A stretch of 64,000 nt of DNA from Sphingobium soli. GTDB taxonomy: Bacteria; Pseudomonadota; Alphaproteobacteria; Sphingomonadales; Sphingomonadaceae. The DNA is taken from the NCBI RefSeq assembly GCF_020782245.1, contig NZ_JAJGNP010000003.1:1-64000 (forward strand), read 5' to 3'. The position numbers were made by a program, and so were the translations under genes. How positions within the stretch are numbered: position 1 is the stretch's first letter; each line of letters begins with the position of its first letter. The notes under the pieces are model-generated. The model did no database searches. It had not been told where the DNA came from and was given only the letters and a program-made list of their open reading frames with translations. Positions 37,802 through 46,858 of the stretch are shown here, in pieces.

Positions 37802-39067
37802 TCAGGGACGAACCTGCCCCGTCCCCCGAACGATCCACTTATACGTCGTCAGCCCCTCCAGGGCGACCGGCCCGCGCGCATGCAACCGCCCGGTCGAAAT
37901 GCCGATCTCGGCGCCCAGCCCGAATTCGCCGCCATCGGCGAACTGGGTCGATGCGTTCCACATCACGATGGCGCTGTCGACCGCGTTGAGGAATCGCTCG
38001 GCCCGCGCGCCGTCATCGGTGATGATGGCGTCGGTGTGGTGGCTGGCATGGGCGACGATATGGGCAATCGCATCCTCCACGCCATCCACCATCCGGATCG
38101 ACACGATCGCGTCCAGATATTCGGTATCCCAGTCCGCCTCCTGCGCCGGCTTCACTCGCGCGTCCATGCCCTGCACCGCGTCATCGCCGCGCACTTCACA
38201 TCCCGCCCCGATCAGCGCACGCACCAGCGCCGGCGCTTCGCGATAGGCCCGGTCGATCAACACTGTCTCGGTCGATCCGCAAATGCCGGTCCGACGCATC
38301 TTGGCGTTCACCACCAGCTTTTCCGCCATCGCCGGGTCCGCCGCGCCATCGACATAGCTGTGGTTGATCCCATCGAGATGCGCCAGCACGGGCACCCGCG
38401 CTTCCTCCTGCACCCGCGCGACCAGGCTCTTGCCCCCGCGCGGGACGATCAGGTCGACAAACTCCGCCGCCTTGAGCAGCGCGCCCACGGCCGCGCGATC
38501 GGTCGTGGGGACCAGTTGCACGACTTCGGCCGGCAGGCCCGCCGCAACGATCCCCTCCAGCATCGCGGCATGGATGGCGCGATTGCTTTCCTTCGCCTCG
38601 CTGCCGCCGCGCAGGATCACCGCATTGCCCGCCCGCAGGCACAGCGCCGCGGCGTCAGCAGTCACATTCGGCCGGCTTTCATAAATGATGCCGATCACCC
38701 CCAGCGGCACGCGCACCCGGCTTAGCTCCAGCCCGTTGGGCCGCACCTGCCGATCAATGACCGATCCCAGCGGGCTGGGCAGCGCCGCGACCTGTTCCAC
38801 GCCCGCGGCCGCGCCCGCAATACGATCCTCGACCAGCTTCAGCCGGTCGAGCATCGCGGCGGACAGGCCATTGGCGGCGGCATTATCCATGTCCCGCGCA
38901 TTGGCGGCGATGATCGCCGGCGCCTGGTCCCGCACCGCCTGCGCGGCGCGGCGCAGTGCATCGGCCTTTTGCGCGTCACTTGCCTGCGCAATGGTCACAG
39001 CCGCGCGGCGCGCCCGTGCGCCCATCGTCGCAATCAGCATTTCGGGGGTCTGTGTCAGGTCATTCAT
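37802..39067 (-). CDS. proA: Gamma-glutamyl phosphate reductase
   Basis: NADPH-dependent reduction of gamma-glutamyl phosphate to glutamate semialdehyde in proline synthesis. 421 residues. Aldehyde-dehydrogenase-type features include [23 protein letters not shown], the catalytic cysteine in [17 protein letters not shown], and the C-terminal [15 protein letters not shown]. The ATG at 39067 is preferred over the longer frame. No proB is next to it. Confidence 0.96.
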   Translation of the reverse strand: MNDLTQTPEMLIATMGARARRAAVTIAQASDAQKADALRRAAQAVRDQAPAIIAANARDMDNAAANGLSAAMLDRLKLVEDRIAGAAAGVEQVAALPSPLGSVIDRQVRPNGLELSRVRVPLGVIGIIYESRPNVTADAAALCLRAGNAVILRGGSEAKESNRAIHAAMLEGIVAAGLPAEVVQLVPTTDRAAVGALLKAAEFVDLIVPRGGKSLVARVQEEARVPVLAHLDGINHSYVDGAADPAMAEKLVVNAKMRRTGICGSTETVLIDRAYREAPALVRALIGAGCEVRGDDAVQGMDARVKPAQEADWDTEYLDAIVSIRMVDGVEDAIAHIVAHASHHTDAIITDDGARAERFLNAVDSAIVMWNASTQFADGGEFGLGAEIGISTGRLHARGPVALEGLTTYKWIVRGTGQVRP

Positions 39068-39249
39068 CGCATGTCTCGCCGGTCCATTGCGCGGCGGCTT
39101 AGCATGAAAGGCAGGCGAGCCAAAGGCCGGCGGCCGGACCATGGGTCGCATATGATCCGGCTGCCGACAGACAGCCAAGCTGTCACGCAGACTCTCCTAG
39201 CGATTCGCGCAGGCTTGCGCATACCCCAATGGGGGTAAGGCCCGCATCG

Positions 39250-40350
39250 CTACTGCGTCAGAAGACCCACGAGCCGCACCAGCTGCGCCTCCCGGCCGCA
39301 TCCGGTCTTGTCGTAGATGCTGCGCAACTGCACCTTGAGCGTCTCCGCGCTCACCATCCGCGCGGCGGCCACCTGCTGCCGGCTCTGGCCGGATGCGATC
39401 CGCACGGCAATATCCGCCTCTGCCGGCGTCAGTCGGAACATGCGGATCAGGATCTCCGCCTGACGATTGGCAGGCGCGCCGGTGCGCGCGACGATGATCG
39501 CGCGCGGAGCGAAGGGCAGTGCCCATGGGCGCGCAGGGAGCGGGTAGCATTCGATCGACAATTGAACATTGCCCTCCCTATCCGTTAGGATAACCGGATC
39601 TCCAGCCCGTGCCGGCACGCCCAGAACGGCGCGCACCGACTGGTTCAGCGCGCGGCTGTCTTCGCCTCGGTCGCACGACAAATATCCTTCGGCCAGCCGC
39701 AAGGCACCGGCGCACAGCAGCGCGTCTGCCGCCGGCGTCATGCCGCCTACCCGGCCAGCCGCGTCGATCAGCCAGCAGGCGCGGTCCATCGCCTCGAACG
39801 TGCCCGCCAGCAGCGCAAATCCTTGCCGTTCGACCGCCTGCTGCAATCGCACGGCCGTGCGGGCGTGATCCGCGATCTCCCCGAACAGGTCACGTTGTTC
39901 CTGCGTGGTGCGGCCGTCCTTCGCGGACCGCAGCAGGGCCAGCCCGATCATCGCGTCCCGCCCCTGATGCAGACGCGTCTGGCATCCGTCGAAAATGTCG
40001 AAATCGGCGCACAGGTCCAGATAGTCCGCTGCGTGCAAGCCTTGGCGCGCTATGTCGTAATGCGCTTCATGCACGATATCTGGCCTGTCCGGCAGCAGGT
40101 CGGCGCCGACCCGATAATTCAGGCCCGGCGATCCATGATCTATGGAAAGGCTGGCCGGTATGATGGCCGGATCGACATCACTGATCCAATTGAACGCAGC
40201 GCCCGCCGGACCAAAGCCCACCATCTGGCCATGGTGCGATCCGGTGGCCCGCGCCATGGCGCTCAGCGCCTCTTCCCACCGATGCGGCTCCAGCGCGGCG
40301 CCTAGAAAAATGTCCGCCCATTGCGCGTCAGTCCCGACAGCCGATGCCAT
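39250..40350 (-). CDS. LuxR-type helix-turn-helix regulator
   Basis: A 366-residue regulator with an N-terminal sensory region (about 1-290) with no clear named domain and a C-terminal LuxR-type helix-turn-helix (LTPAEADIAVRIASGQSRQQVAA, then VSAETLKVQLRSIYDKTGCG). The arrangement matches an orphan family common in sphingomonads whose signal is unknown. ATG 40350 is preceded by GTGGGG; an in-frame GTG at 40389 would add 13 residues. No adjacent autoinducer synthase is seen. Confidence 0.85.
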   Translation of the reverse strand: MASAVGTDAQWADIFLGAALEPHRWEEALSAMARATGSHHGQMVGFGPAGAAFNWISDVDPAIIPASLSIDHGSPGLNYRVGADLLPDRPDIVHEAHYDIARQGLHAADYLDLCADFDIFDGCQTRLHQGRDAMIGLALLRSAKDGRTTQEQRDLFGEIADHARTAVRLQQAVERQGFALLAGTFEAMDRACWLIDAAGRVGGMTPAADALLCAGALRLAEGYLSCDRGEDSRALNQSVRAVLGVPARAGDPVILTDREGNVQLSIECYPLPARPWALPFAPRAIIVARTGAPANRQAEILIRMFRLTPAEADIAVRIASGQSRQQVAAARMVSAETLKVQLRSIYDKTGCGREAQLVRLVGLLTQ

Positions 40351-40457
40351 CGCCAGCCCCACATATTGCCCCGGACCGTCGTCCTCCACATAAAAGGCCG
40401 AGTCAATCGTTATGGCGGCGCGAACGTTGAAGCGGGCGTCGAGGAATTTTTACGGTG

Positions 40458-41213
40458 TTAGGCCGCCTGGGCCAGCGCCTCGTCACTGGTTGCGCGAATG
40501 ACGCGGCAGGGCGGAATGTTACGCCATTCCAGCCGATCGCTGATCGCGCCGAAGACCGGGGTCAAAAGGCGCATCACAAAGCGGGAATATTGATAGATCA
40601 AAAACTCTCCGCCCGGCCGAAGCGCCGCACGCGTCTCGGCGCAGATCGCCGCGCCCACCCCGTCGGGCAAGGTCGAAAAGGGCAACCCGGACACGACATA
40701 ATCAGCCTGCTGATACCCTGCTTCGCGGATGAAGCGGCGCACATCGATTGCCGACCCATGCACCACGCGCAGCCGGGGGTCGTCTATCTGAGCGTCAAGC
40801 CAGGCCACGAAATCCAGATTGAGGTCGATCGCGATCAACGTCGCATCGGGGTGCATCCTCTCCAGGATCGGGCGGGTGAAGGTGCCGACGCCCGGCCCAT
40901 ATTCCACGAACAACCGCGTCCGTTCCCAATCTACCGGTTCCAGCACAGCGTCGACCAAGGCGCGGGACGACGGGATTACCGAACCGATCATGCCGGGATG
41001 CTTCAGGAACTGGCGGAAGAAGATGTTCCACTGCTTCAGGAAGGAGCCACTGCGGGTGCTTTTGAAACCTGTCTTATGCTTGTCCTTGAAGGGAAGGGAC
41101 GCCATTAAAACCGCCTGTCTGTCATTTTCGTTCGGACTCGCAAAATCGGAGTCCGCTGGCAAGCGGCTTTGCGGGTCATGGGGCGGTAACGTATGGACGA
41201 CAGAAGTGTTCAT
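40458..41213 (-). CDS. PmtA-like class I SAM-dependent methyltransferase
   Basis: A 251-residue methyltransferase resembling phosphatidylethanolamine N-methyltransferase (PmtA) proteins. The N-terminal basic amphipathic region GSFLKQWNIFFRQFLKHPGMIGSVIPSS is the typical membrane-docking segment, and the SAM motif is LFVEYGPGVGTFTRPIL. It then has the family-like YVVSGLPFSTLP. Start 41213 is supported by GGAGG 8 bases upstream. It lies 18 bp after the CDC48-type gene in the same direction, so the two are probably co-transcribed. Substrate not proven. Confidence 0.82.
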   Translation of the reverse strand: MNTSVVHTLPPHDPQSRLPADSDFASPNENDRQAVLMASLPFKDKHKTGFKSTRSGSFLKQWNIFFRQFLKHPGMIGSVIPSSRALVDAVLEPVDWERTRLFVEYGPGVGTFTRPILERMHPDATLIAIDLNLDFVAWLDAQIDDPRLRVVHGSAIDVRRFIREAGYQQADYVVSGLPFSTLPDGVGAAICAETRAALRPGGEFLIYQYSRFVMRLLTPVFGAISDRLEWRNIPPCRVIRATSDEALAQAA

Positions 41214-41231
41214 TCCGTCGTCCTCCGCGTT

Positions 41232-43520
41232 CTAACGTTCGCGTGCGCGCAACATCCCTGGCGCCACGAAGCCGATCGGATCCAGTTGCATCGCGTTCTG
41301 CTTCAGCGTCGCCTGGATCTGTTCATATTCCCGTTCCATCTCCGGCGTGACGGACGCGCGAGTTTCGTCCAGCGCCGCTTCGAAATGCGCCATTGTGACC
41401 GCATCGACGGACAGCGACTGACGCAGCGCAATCAGCCCCGCGCGCCGCGCAAGGTCTTCCAGGTCCGCGCCGGTGAAGCGCTCAGTCCGATGCGCCAACG
41501 CATCCAGATCGACATCGTCGGCCAGCGGCATCTTGCGCGTATGGATGTCGAGGATGCGACGACGGCCCGCTTCCTGCGGCACCGGAACATAGACGAGCTC
41601 GTCGAACCGGCCGGGCCGCAACAGCGCAGGATCGACCAGGTTCGGCCGGTTGGTGGCGCCGATCACGACCACGGATTGCAATTCCTCCAGGCCGTCCATC
41701 TCGGCCAGGATCGTGTTCACCACCCGCTCTGTCACCGCCGGTTCACCAAGCCCGCCACCCCGTGCCGGGACAAGACTGTCCAGTTCGTCGATGAAGATGA
41801 CCGTCGGCGCCACCTGCCGCGCGCGCGCGAACAGGCGGGCGATCTGCTGTTCGCTTTCGCCATACCATTTGCTGAGGAGATCGCTCGACTTGGTGGCGAT
41901 GAAGTTCGCCTGCGCCTCGCGGGCCACCGCCTTGGCCAGCAACGTCTTGCCGGTTCCCGGTGGTCCGTAGAGGAGGAAACCCTTGGCCGGACGAATGCCG
42001 ATCCGGCGGAACGCATCCGGGTCCTTGAGCGGCAGTTCGACGCCTTCCTTGAGGCGCATCTGCGCATCGTCCAGCCCACCGATGTCAGCCCAACCGATGT
42101 TGGGTGCCTGCACCATCACTTCCCGCATCGCCGACGGCTGGACGCGCTTGATCGCAGACATGAAATCCTCGCGCGTAACCGACAGTTCCTCCAGCACGTC
42201 GGCCGGGATCGTGCCTTCCTCCAGATTGAGGCGCGGCATGAAGCGGCGCACCGCTTCGATCGCGGCCTCGCGCGTGAGTGCCGCCAAGTCGGCACCGACA
42301 AAGCCGTAGGTCATGCGCGCCAGTTCGGTCAGGTCGACCCGATCGCCCAGCGGCATGCCGCGGGTATGGATCCCCAATATTTCCCGGCGTCCGCGCTCAT
42401 CGGGAACGCCCACCACGATCTCCCGATCAAAGCGACCGGGCCGGCGCAATGCCTCATCGATCGCCTCGGGCCGATTGGTCGCCGCGATGACCACCAGATT
42501 GGTGCGCGGCTCCAGCCCGTCCATCAGCGTCAGCAGTTGCGCGACCAGCCGCTTTTCCGTCTCGCCGGTCACATTGCCGCGCTTGGGCGCAATCGAATCG
42601 ATCTCGTCGATGAACAGGATCGAAGGCGCGGCCTTGGCCGCTTCCTCGAAAATCTCGCGCAACTTCTTTTCGGACTCGCCATAGGCCGAACCCATGATTT
42701 CCGGGCCGTTAATCAGGAAAAATTCGGCTTCCGATTCGTTGGCGACCGCGCGCGCAAGCCGGGTTTTGCCTGTCCCCGGCGGCCCGTGCAGCAAGACGCC
42801 CTTTGGCGGGTCGACGCCCAGCCGTTCGAACAGTTCAGGATAGCGCAGCGGCAGTTCGACCATTTCGCGCAACTGGTCGATCGTCTCGGCCATGCCGCCG
42901 ACATCGTCATAGGTTACGTCGGCGCGACGGGATTCGCGCGGTTCCTCATATTCGGCGCGTAATTCGACTTCGGTGTCCGCGTCGATGTGAACGATGCCCT
43001 TGGGCGTTGTCGACACCACAACCAGCCGGATTTCCTGCAGCGCATAGGCCGGCGCGGCCAGCATCTGGCGCAGCTGAGGCGGCATATCGCCGGGCGGCAC
43101 CTGCTGCTGGCCGGCGGTAGCGACAACATCGCCCGACGCGAGCGGACGTTGGTAGAAAACCCGCTTCAAGGCCTCAGGATTGCCCTGAAGGCGCAGATTA
43201 TTTTGTGCAGGCGCGAACACAACGCGCTGTGCCGCCCTGGGTTCGGCCTTGCTGATCTGGACGAAATCGCCGGACCCAACGCCCGCGTTTGCGCGCTGCA
43301 ATCCATCGAGACGAAGAACGTCAAGCCCTTCATCCTCTTTGTACGGCCGCACCACGCGCGCGGGCGTATTGCGTTTGCCGACGATTTCGATGACGTCGCC
43401 TTCGCTCAACTGCAACTGGGCCATTACCGCCAAGGGCAGGCGCGCCAATCCGCGCCCCGCATCCTCCGGCCGCGCATTGGCGACCTGTATCCTGCGTCCT
43501 GTTTGTTCCTGATCAGCCAC
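41232..43520 (-). CDS. CDC48/p97-type double AAA+ ATPase
   Basis: A 762-residue protein with the full CDC48 layout: an N-terminal double-psi beta-barrel region (about 5-190), a D1 ATPase with Walker A GPPGTGKT at 246-253 and Walker B FIDEID at about 303-308, and a D2 ATPase with GPPGTGKT at 519-526 and FIDELDS at about 576. The second region of homology is seen as ATNRPEAIDEALRRPGRFD and ATNRPNLVDPALLRPGRFD. The D2 pore loop is KWYGESE. Archaeal and eukaryotic relatives unfold proteins; the bacterial role is undetermined. The start is GTG. A methyltransferase gene follows 18 bp later. Confidence 0.95.
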   Translation of the reverse strand: MADQEQTGRRIQVANARPEDAGRGLARLPLAVMAQLQLSEGDVIEIVGKRNTPARVVRPYKEDEGLDVLRLDGLQRANAGVGSGDFVQISKAEPRAAQRVVFAPAQNNLRLQGNPEALKRVFYQRPLASGDVVATAGQQQVPPGDMPPQLRQMLAAPAYALQEIRLVVVSTTPKGIVHIDADTEVELRAEYEEPRESRRADVTYDDVGGMAETIDQLREMVELPLRYPELFERLGVDPPKGVLLHGPPGTGKTRLARAVANESEAEFFLINGPEIMGSAYGESEKKLREIFEEAAKAAPSILFIDEIDSIAPKRGNVTGETEKRLVAQLLTLMDGLEPRTNLVVIAATNRPEAIDEALRRPGRFDREIVVGVPDERGRREILGIHTRGMPLGDRVDLTELARMTYGFVGADLAALTREAAIEAVRRFMPRLNLEEGTIPADVLEELSVTREDFMSAIKRVQPSAMREVMVQAPNIGWADIGGLDDAQMRLKEGVELPLKDPDAFRRIGIRPAKGFLLYGPPGTGKTLLAKAVAREAQANFIATKSSDLLSKWYGESEQQIARLFARARQVAPTVIFIDELDSLVPARGGGLGEPAVTERVVNTILAEMDGLEELQSVVVIGATNRPNLVDPALLRPGRFDELVYVPVPQEAGRRRILDIHTRKMPLADDVDLDALAHRTERFTGADLEDLARRAGLIALRQSLSVDAVTMAHFEAALDETRASVTPEMEREYEQIQATLKQNAMQLDPIGFVAPGMLRARER

Positions 43521-43855
43521 GCGGCTTCCCCATCGTTCGTGTCGAAACGAGATAGGGAACGCAAAGCCGGTCGGAAAGACCCTGTCGCCACCAAGAGAAC
43601 GAACAAAAAAAGGGCCAGCCCAATGAGCCAGCCCGTAAAGTTTTAGGAGAGGATGCCTGAAAGGCTCATCCTATGTGCGTCGCAACGAGATATTTCGCAA
43701 GTGCGAAATGAAGGATCAAGTTGCAAAAAATGCATCTTGCCATTTTTCGCATTTTCCTGCTCATTGTCGACAGGATGCTTGGAACCGGGAAGCGCGCCGT
43801 TCGATAAAGAGAATTGACGCGGCGCAGCGGATCGGCTTCGGAATAGTAACATAGT
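43521..43855. other. Leader region between CDC48-type and LysR genes
   Basis: 335 bp of non-coding DNA between two divergent genes. On the minus strand it holds two hairpins upstream of the CDC48-type start: one at about 43648-43672 (AGGATGAGCC...GGCATCCT) and one at about 43605-43634 that is followed by seven T residues, looking like a terminator or attenuator. The part next to the LysR gene (43680-43855) is AT-rich and should hold the promoters of both genes. Confidence 0.5.
43605..43634 (-). terminator. Terminator-like hairpin in the leader of the CDC48-type gene
   Basis: On the minus strand GGGCTGGC can pair with GGCTGGCCC (with two wobble pairs) across a short loop, followed by seven T residues. 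It lies 85 bp upstream of the GTG start. No gene on the minus strand lies upstream of it, so it is either an attenuator for that gene or a remnant. Confidence 0.45.
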
Positions 43856-44737
43856 ATGCGCAGATTGCCGCCCCTTACGGCCCTGGAGGCCTTTGTTCAG
43901 GTCGCTCGCCTTGGCTCCGTCAAGGCTGCTGCGGAGGAACTCGCCCTGTCGACGCCCGCGCTCAGTCGCCGGGTTCAGGCGCTCGAGCGATTCATCGGGC
44001 GGCCTTTGTTCGACCGCAAGCATCAGGCGTTGGAGATCAACATCGATGGCCAGCGGCTGCTCGACGATATCGCGCCAGCGCTGGATTCCCTCAGCCAGGC
44101 GCTGGAAAATATCCAGAGCGGCGGCAATCAACTGCGCTTGCGGCTGGCGGTCATGCCGCTGTTTGCGACACAGCGCCTGTTCCCACATCTTGGTCGGCTG
44201 CGTCAGCAGCATCCGCAGTTGCACATCGACATCGAAACGACGCCCCACGCCGTTGCGCGGCTGGGTGAAGGACTGGACGCCGCGATCGTCCTGATGGCCA
44301 AAGACATCGACTCTGCGCTTTACGCGCATGAGCTGGACCATGAGCAGGTGTATCTGATCGGTCGCCGGCAGTTGCTGGAAGGGCCGCAGGCGCTCAAGTC
44401 CCCCGAGGAACTGGCGCAGCAGACGATCCTGCTTCACCGCGACATGGCCTTGTCCTTTGACGCCTGGAAGGAAGCGGCCGGCCTGCCCGACCTGCAACCG
44501 CTGGCCGTGGACAATTATGACTCGGGCCAGCTTATGCTGGAAGCGGCAGCGCAAGGGCTGGGCGTAGCCGTCATGCACGCCAGCCATTTCGAGCAGTCCA
44601 GGGACCCCCGGCTCGTGCGGCTGTTCCCCATTCATGTCGAAAGCCCCTATCGCTATTTCTTCGTGTGTCGGCCCCGCGCGCTTCAGACGCGCGCGGTGCG
44701 CATCTTTCGCGACTGGCTGGTGGCCGCTGAAATCTAG
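43856..44737 (+). CDS. LysR-family transcriptional regulator
   Basis: A 293-residue regulator. The N-terminal winged helix is LTALEAFVQVARLGSVKAAAEELALSTPALSRRVQALERF (shown in part: LGSVKAAAEELALS), and the C-terminal periplasmic-binding-like effector domain begins at about 92 (LRLRLAVMPLFATQRLFPHL). The protein resembles GcvA-type regulators in its start (MRRLPPLTALEAF). It diverges from the CDC48-type gene across 335 bp, so it may control that gene or itself. Confidence 0.9.
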   Translation: MRRLPPLTALEAFVQVARLGSVKAAAEELALSTPALSRRVQALERFIGRPLFDRKHQALEINIDGQRLLDDIAPALDSLSQALENIQSGGNQLRLRLAVMPLFATQRLFPHLGRLRQQHPQLHIDIETTPHAVARLGEGLDAAIVLMAKDIDSALYAHELDHEQVYLIGRRQLLEGPQALKSPEELAQQTILLHRDMALSFDAWKEAAGLPDLQPLAVDNYDSGQLMLEAAAQGLGVAVMHASHFEQSRDPRLVRLFPIHVESPYRYFFVCRPRALQTRAVRIFRDWLVAAEI

Positions 44738-44798
44738 GCCGCACCAGGCAACAGGATTCTTGTTGCCGCGCATTTAAGCCTCTCCTTGCGCGGCCGTT

Positions 44799-45968
44799 AT
44801 GAAGGTCATGATCGGGGCACCACCTTCCACCGCCAATGCGCAACATGGGCTGACCGACCGCCTGACCCGGTGGGCAAAGGGACTTTCCGGGCGAGCGGAA
44901 GAGTCGCAAGACGTAGAAACTGCGCCCCGGCCGCGGGCCGGCACCGCCGCCAATCGCGAAATCAACCGACGGCGCCAACTTTATGCCGACATTGGCGACT
45001 TCCTCTTCGCCCATGACCTGGATCTGACCGCCATAAATTTCAGCGTCGCGCTCGATTATCTGACCGGCGCGAATATCGGCGTCGAAAAAGCCATCCGCGC
45101 CGTCATGATGGAACGCGGCAAGATCACCAACGGCTGGCTCGAAACCCTGGCCGCTGAACAGCGCGCGGATGAGGTCACGCCCGAATCGCTCGCCACCATG
45201 TTGGACAAGGTGGAGGAAAATCTCGATCAGTTCACCGGCCTCATGCACGAATCGCGCAAGTCAGCGAAGGACTATGGCGCGGCATTGCAGGAGCAGGCGA
45301 AGGATCTGGCTGACGTTGCCGAGGGCGAGCCGGTGCTGGCGCGCCTGGTCGGGTTGACGCGCTCGATGGTGGAAAAAACACGGGCCGTGGAAACACAGCT
45401 GCGGGAAAACCAGAAGCAGACGCAGGCGCTTAAATCCAGTCTGGAAACCGCGCGCCGCGCCGCGGAGCAAGACCATCTGACCGGTCTCCCCAACCGCCGC
45501 GCCTTTGAAGCGCGGTTGCGGGACGAAGTGGCGGAGGCTCAGGCTGCGGGCGAATCATTGTCCATCGCCTTCTGCGACATCGACCATTTCAAGGTGATCA
45601 ACGACACGCATGGTCATGATACCGGCGACCGTGTGCTGAAATTCGTGGCGGGCTTGCTCGCCAAGGTGTCGGATGATCGCTGTCATGTCGCGCGCCATGG
45701 CGGTGAGGAATTTGTGATGCTGTTCCGGGGCAAGACAGCAGCGGAAACATGCGAAGCGGTGGATGACGTTCGCGAAGACCTAGCCAGCCGCAGCCTTGTC
45801 AATCGCACCAATGGCGAGCGGATGGACAGGGTCAGCTTTTCGGCGGGCGTTGCCAATGTGCTGGCCTATGACGATCCCCGCGCCGCGCTCAAGGCTGCTG
45901 ATCGCGCGCTCTATCTGGCCAAGGAACATGGCCGCAACCGGGTTTACCTGGCCGCCGAAACAGAGTGA
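44799..45968 (+). CDS. GGDEF-domain diguanylate cyclase
   Basis: Predicted synthesis of cyclic di-GMP from two GTP. The 389-residue protein has a variable helical N-terminal half (about 1-220, no membrane segment or PAS/GAF signature) including a likely coiled coil (TRAVETQLRENQKQTQALKS), then a GGDEF domain with DHLTGLPNRRAFE, FCDIDHFKVINDTHGHDTGD and the active-site GGEEF. No RxxD inhibitory site precedes GGEEF (the sequence reads DDRCHVARHGGEEF), so feedback control by product is not expected. The input signal is not known. Confidence 0.92.
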   Translation: MKVMIGAPPSTANAQHGLTDRLTRWAKGLSGRAEESQDVETAPRPRAGTAANREINRRRQLYADIGDFLFAHDLDLTAINFSVALDYLTGANIGVEKAIRAVMMERGKITNGWLETLAAEQRADEVTPESLATMLDKVEENLDQFTGLMHESRKSAKDYGAALQEQAKDLADVAEGEPVLARLVGLTRSMVEKTRAVETQLRENQKQTQALKSSLETARRAAEQDHLTGLPNRRAFEARLRDEVAEAQAAGESLSIAFCDIDHFKVINDTHGHDTGDRVLKFVAGLLAKVSDDRCHVARHGGEEFVMLFRGKTAAETCEAVDDVREDLASRSLVNRTNGERMDRVSFSAGVANVLAYDDPRAALKAADRALYLAKEHGRNRVYLAAETE

Positions 45969-46003
45969 CCATCCTCTCGGGCAGCAACGAAAGCCGCGAG
46001 GGT

Positions 46004-46675
46004 TTAGAAATCAGGCTTCTCATAATGCGGCGGCGGCGTGATGACCTCCATCCGTTCGGATAGAAGCGGACGGAAAGACGGTCGGGACTTGAACCCGGCA
46101 TACCAGCGCCGCACCGGCTCATGGCCGGCCCAGTCGATGCCCCCCAGATAATCGGCGACTGACAGATGCGCCGCGGCGGCGATATCCGCCAGGCTGAGGG
46201 TGCCGCCGGCCATCCAGCTGCGGTGATCGAGCAGATAGTCCATATAATCCATATGGACGTTCGCTCGCTTCATCGCTTCGCGCAATACTCGGGCGTCGGG
46301 CGGCGCGCGTTCGATCAGCCTTTTCTTCATGCGCTCATGCAAAAGCGGGCCGACCACGTCGCCATAGAAACTTTGGTCGAAAAAGGCGGTGAGTCGGCGG
46401 ACTTCAGCGCGACCGGCAGCGGTGCCGGAAATCAGCGGCACTTTCTCCACCGTCTCTTCGAAATATTCGCAGATCGCCTGGCTGTCGAGCAGGGTAATGC
46501 CCCGTTCCTGATCCGTCATGACCGGAGTCAGGCCGGCGGGATTAAGATCCAGAAATTCGTCGCGCATCGCCCATGGCGATTCGCGCACCAGATCATAGCC
46601 GATGCCCTTTTCGCCCAGCAACAGCCGGACCTTGCGGGAAAAAGGACAGAGAGGAAATTGATAGAGCAGCCACAT
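46004..46675 (-). CDS. Glutathione S-transferase family protein
   Basis: A 223-residue GST. The N-terminal thioredoxin-like domain has YQFPLCPFSRKVRLLLGEKGI, with Cys in the CPFS position, and the glutathione-contact LLDSQAICEYFEE; the helical C-terminal domain has LSLADIAAAAHLSVADYLGG. This fits a cytosolic GST of beta/zeta-like type; the substrate is unknown. It diverges from acs across 183 bp. Confidence 0.9.
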   Translation of the reverse strand: MWLLYQFPLCPFSRKVRLLLGEKGIGYDLVRESPWAMRDEFLDLNPAGLTPVMTDQERGITLLDSQAICEYFEETVEKVPLISGTAAGRAEVRRLTAFFDQSFYGDVVGPLLHERMKKRLIERAPPDARVLREAMKRANVHMDYMDYLLDHRSWMAGGTLSLADIAAAAHLSVADYLGGIDWAGHEPVRRWYAGFKSRPSFRPLLSERMEVITPPPHYEKPDF

Positions 46676-46782
46676 AGAGACTGTCTGTTAGGCGCACGAG
46701 CGCTGCGGGGGAAGCCGCAAAGCGACGGCTGGCGTACCCTCCTGACAAGGACATTGGCCAAAAGGATGGCGGCCAGGGTCTG

Positions 46783-46802
46783 CCTCGCCCCTTTCGGCGA
46801 GG
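46783..46802. other. 7-bp hairpin in the leader of acs
   Basis: CCTCGCC pairs with GGCGAGG across the loop CCTTTC, about 57 bp before the acs ATG. It lacks a T-run, so it is not a terminator; it may be a leader structure or chance. No riboswitch consensus is recognisable. Confidence 0.25.
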
Positions 46803-46858
46803 GAAAGCCGACGATAGAAGGGCAACGAAAACCGGTTTTGCCTTGGAAAGGATAGCTG

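Noticed and set aside
41193-42962. 589-residue frame on the plus strand
   Set aside because: It is the antisense shadow of the CDC48-type gene; the minus frame has full AAA motifs.
44747-44767. GGCAACA...TGTTGCC hairpin after the LysR gene
   Set aside because: There is no T-run and it lies within 32 bp of the next start; a terminator or regulator cannot be supported.
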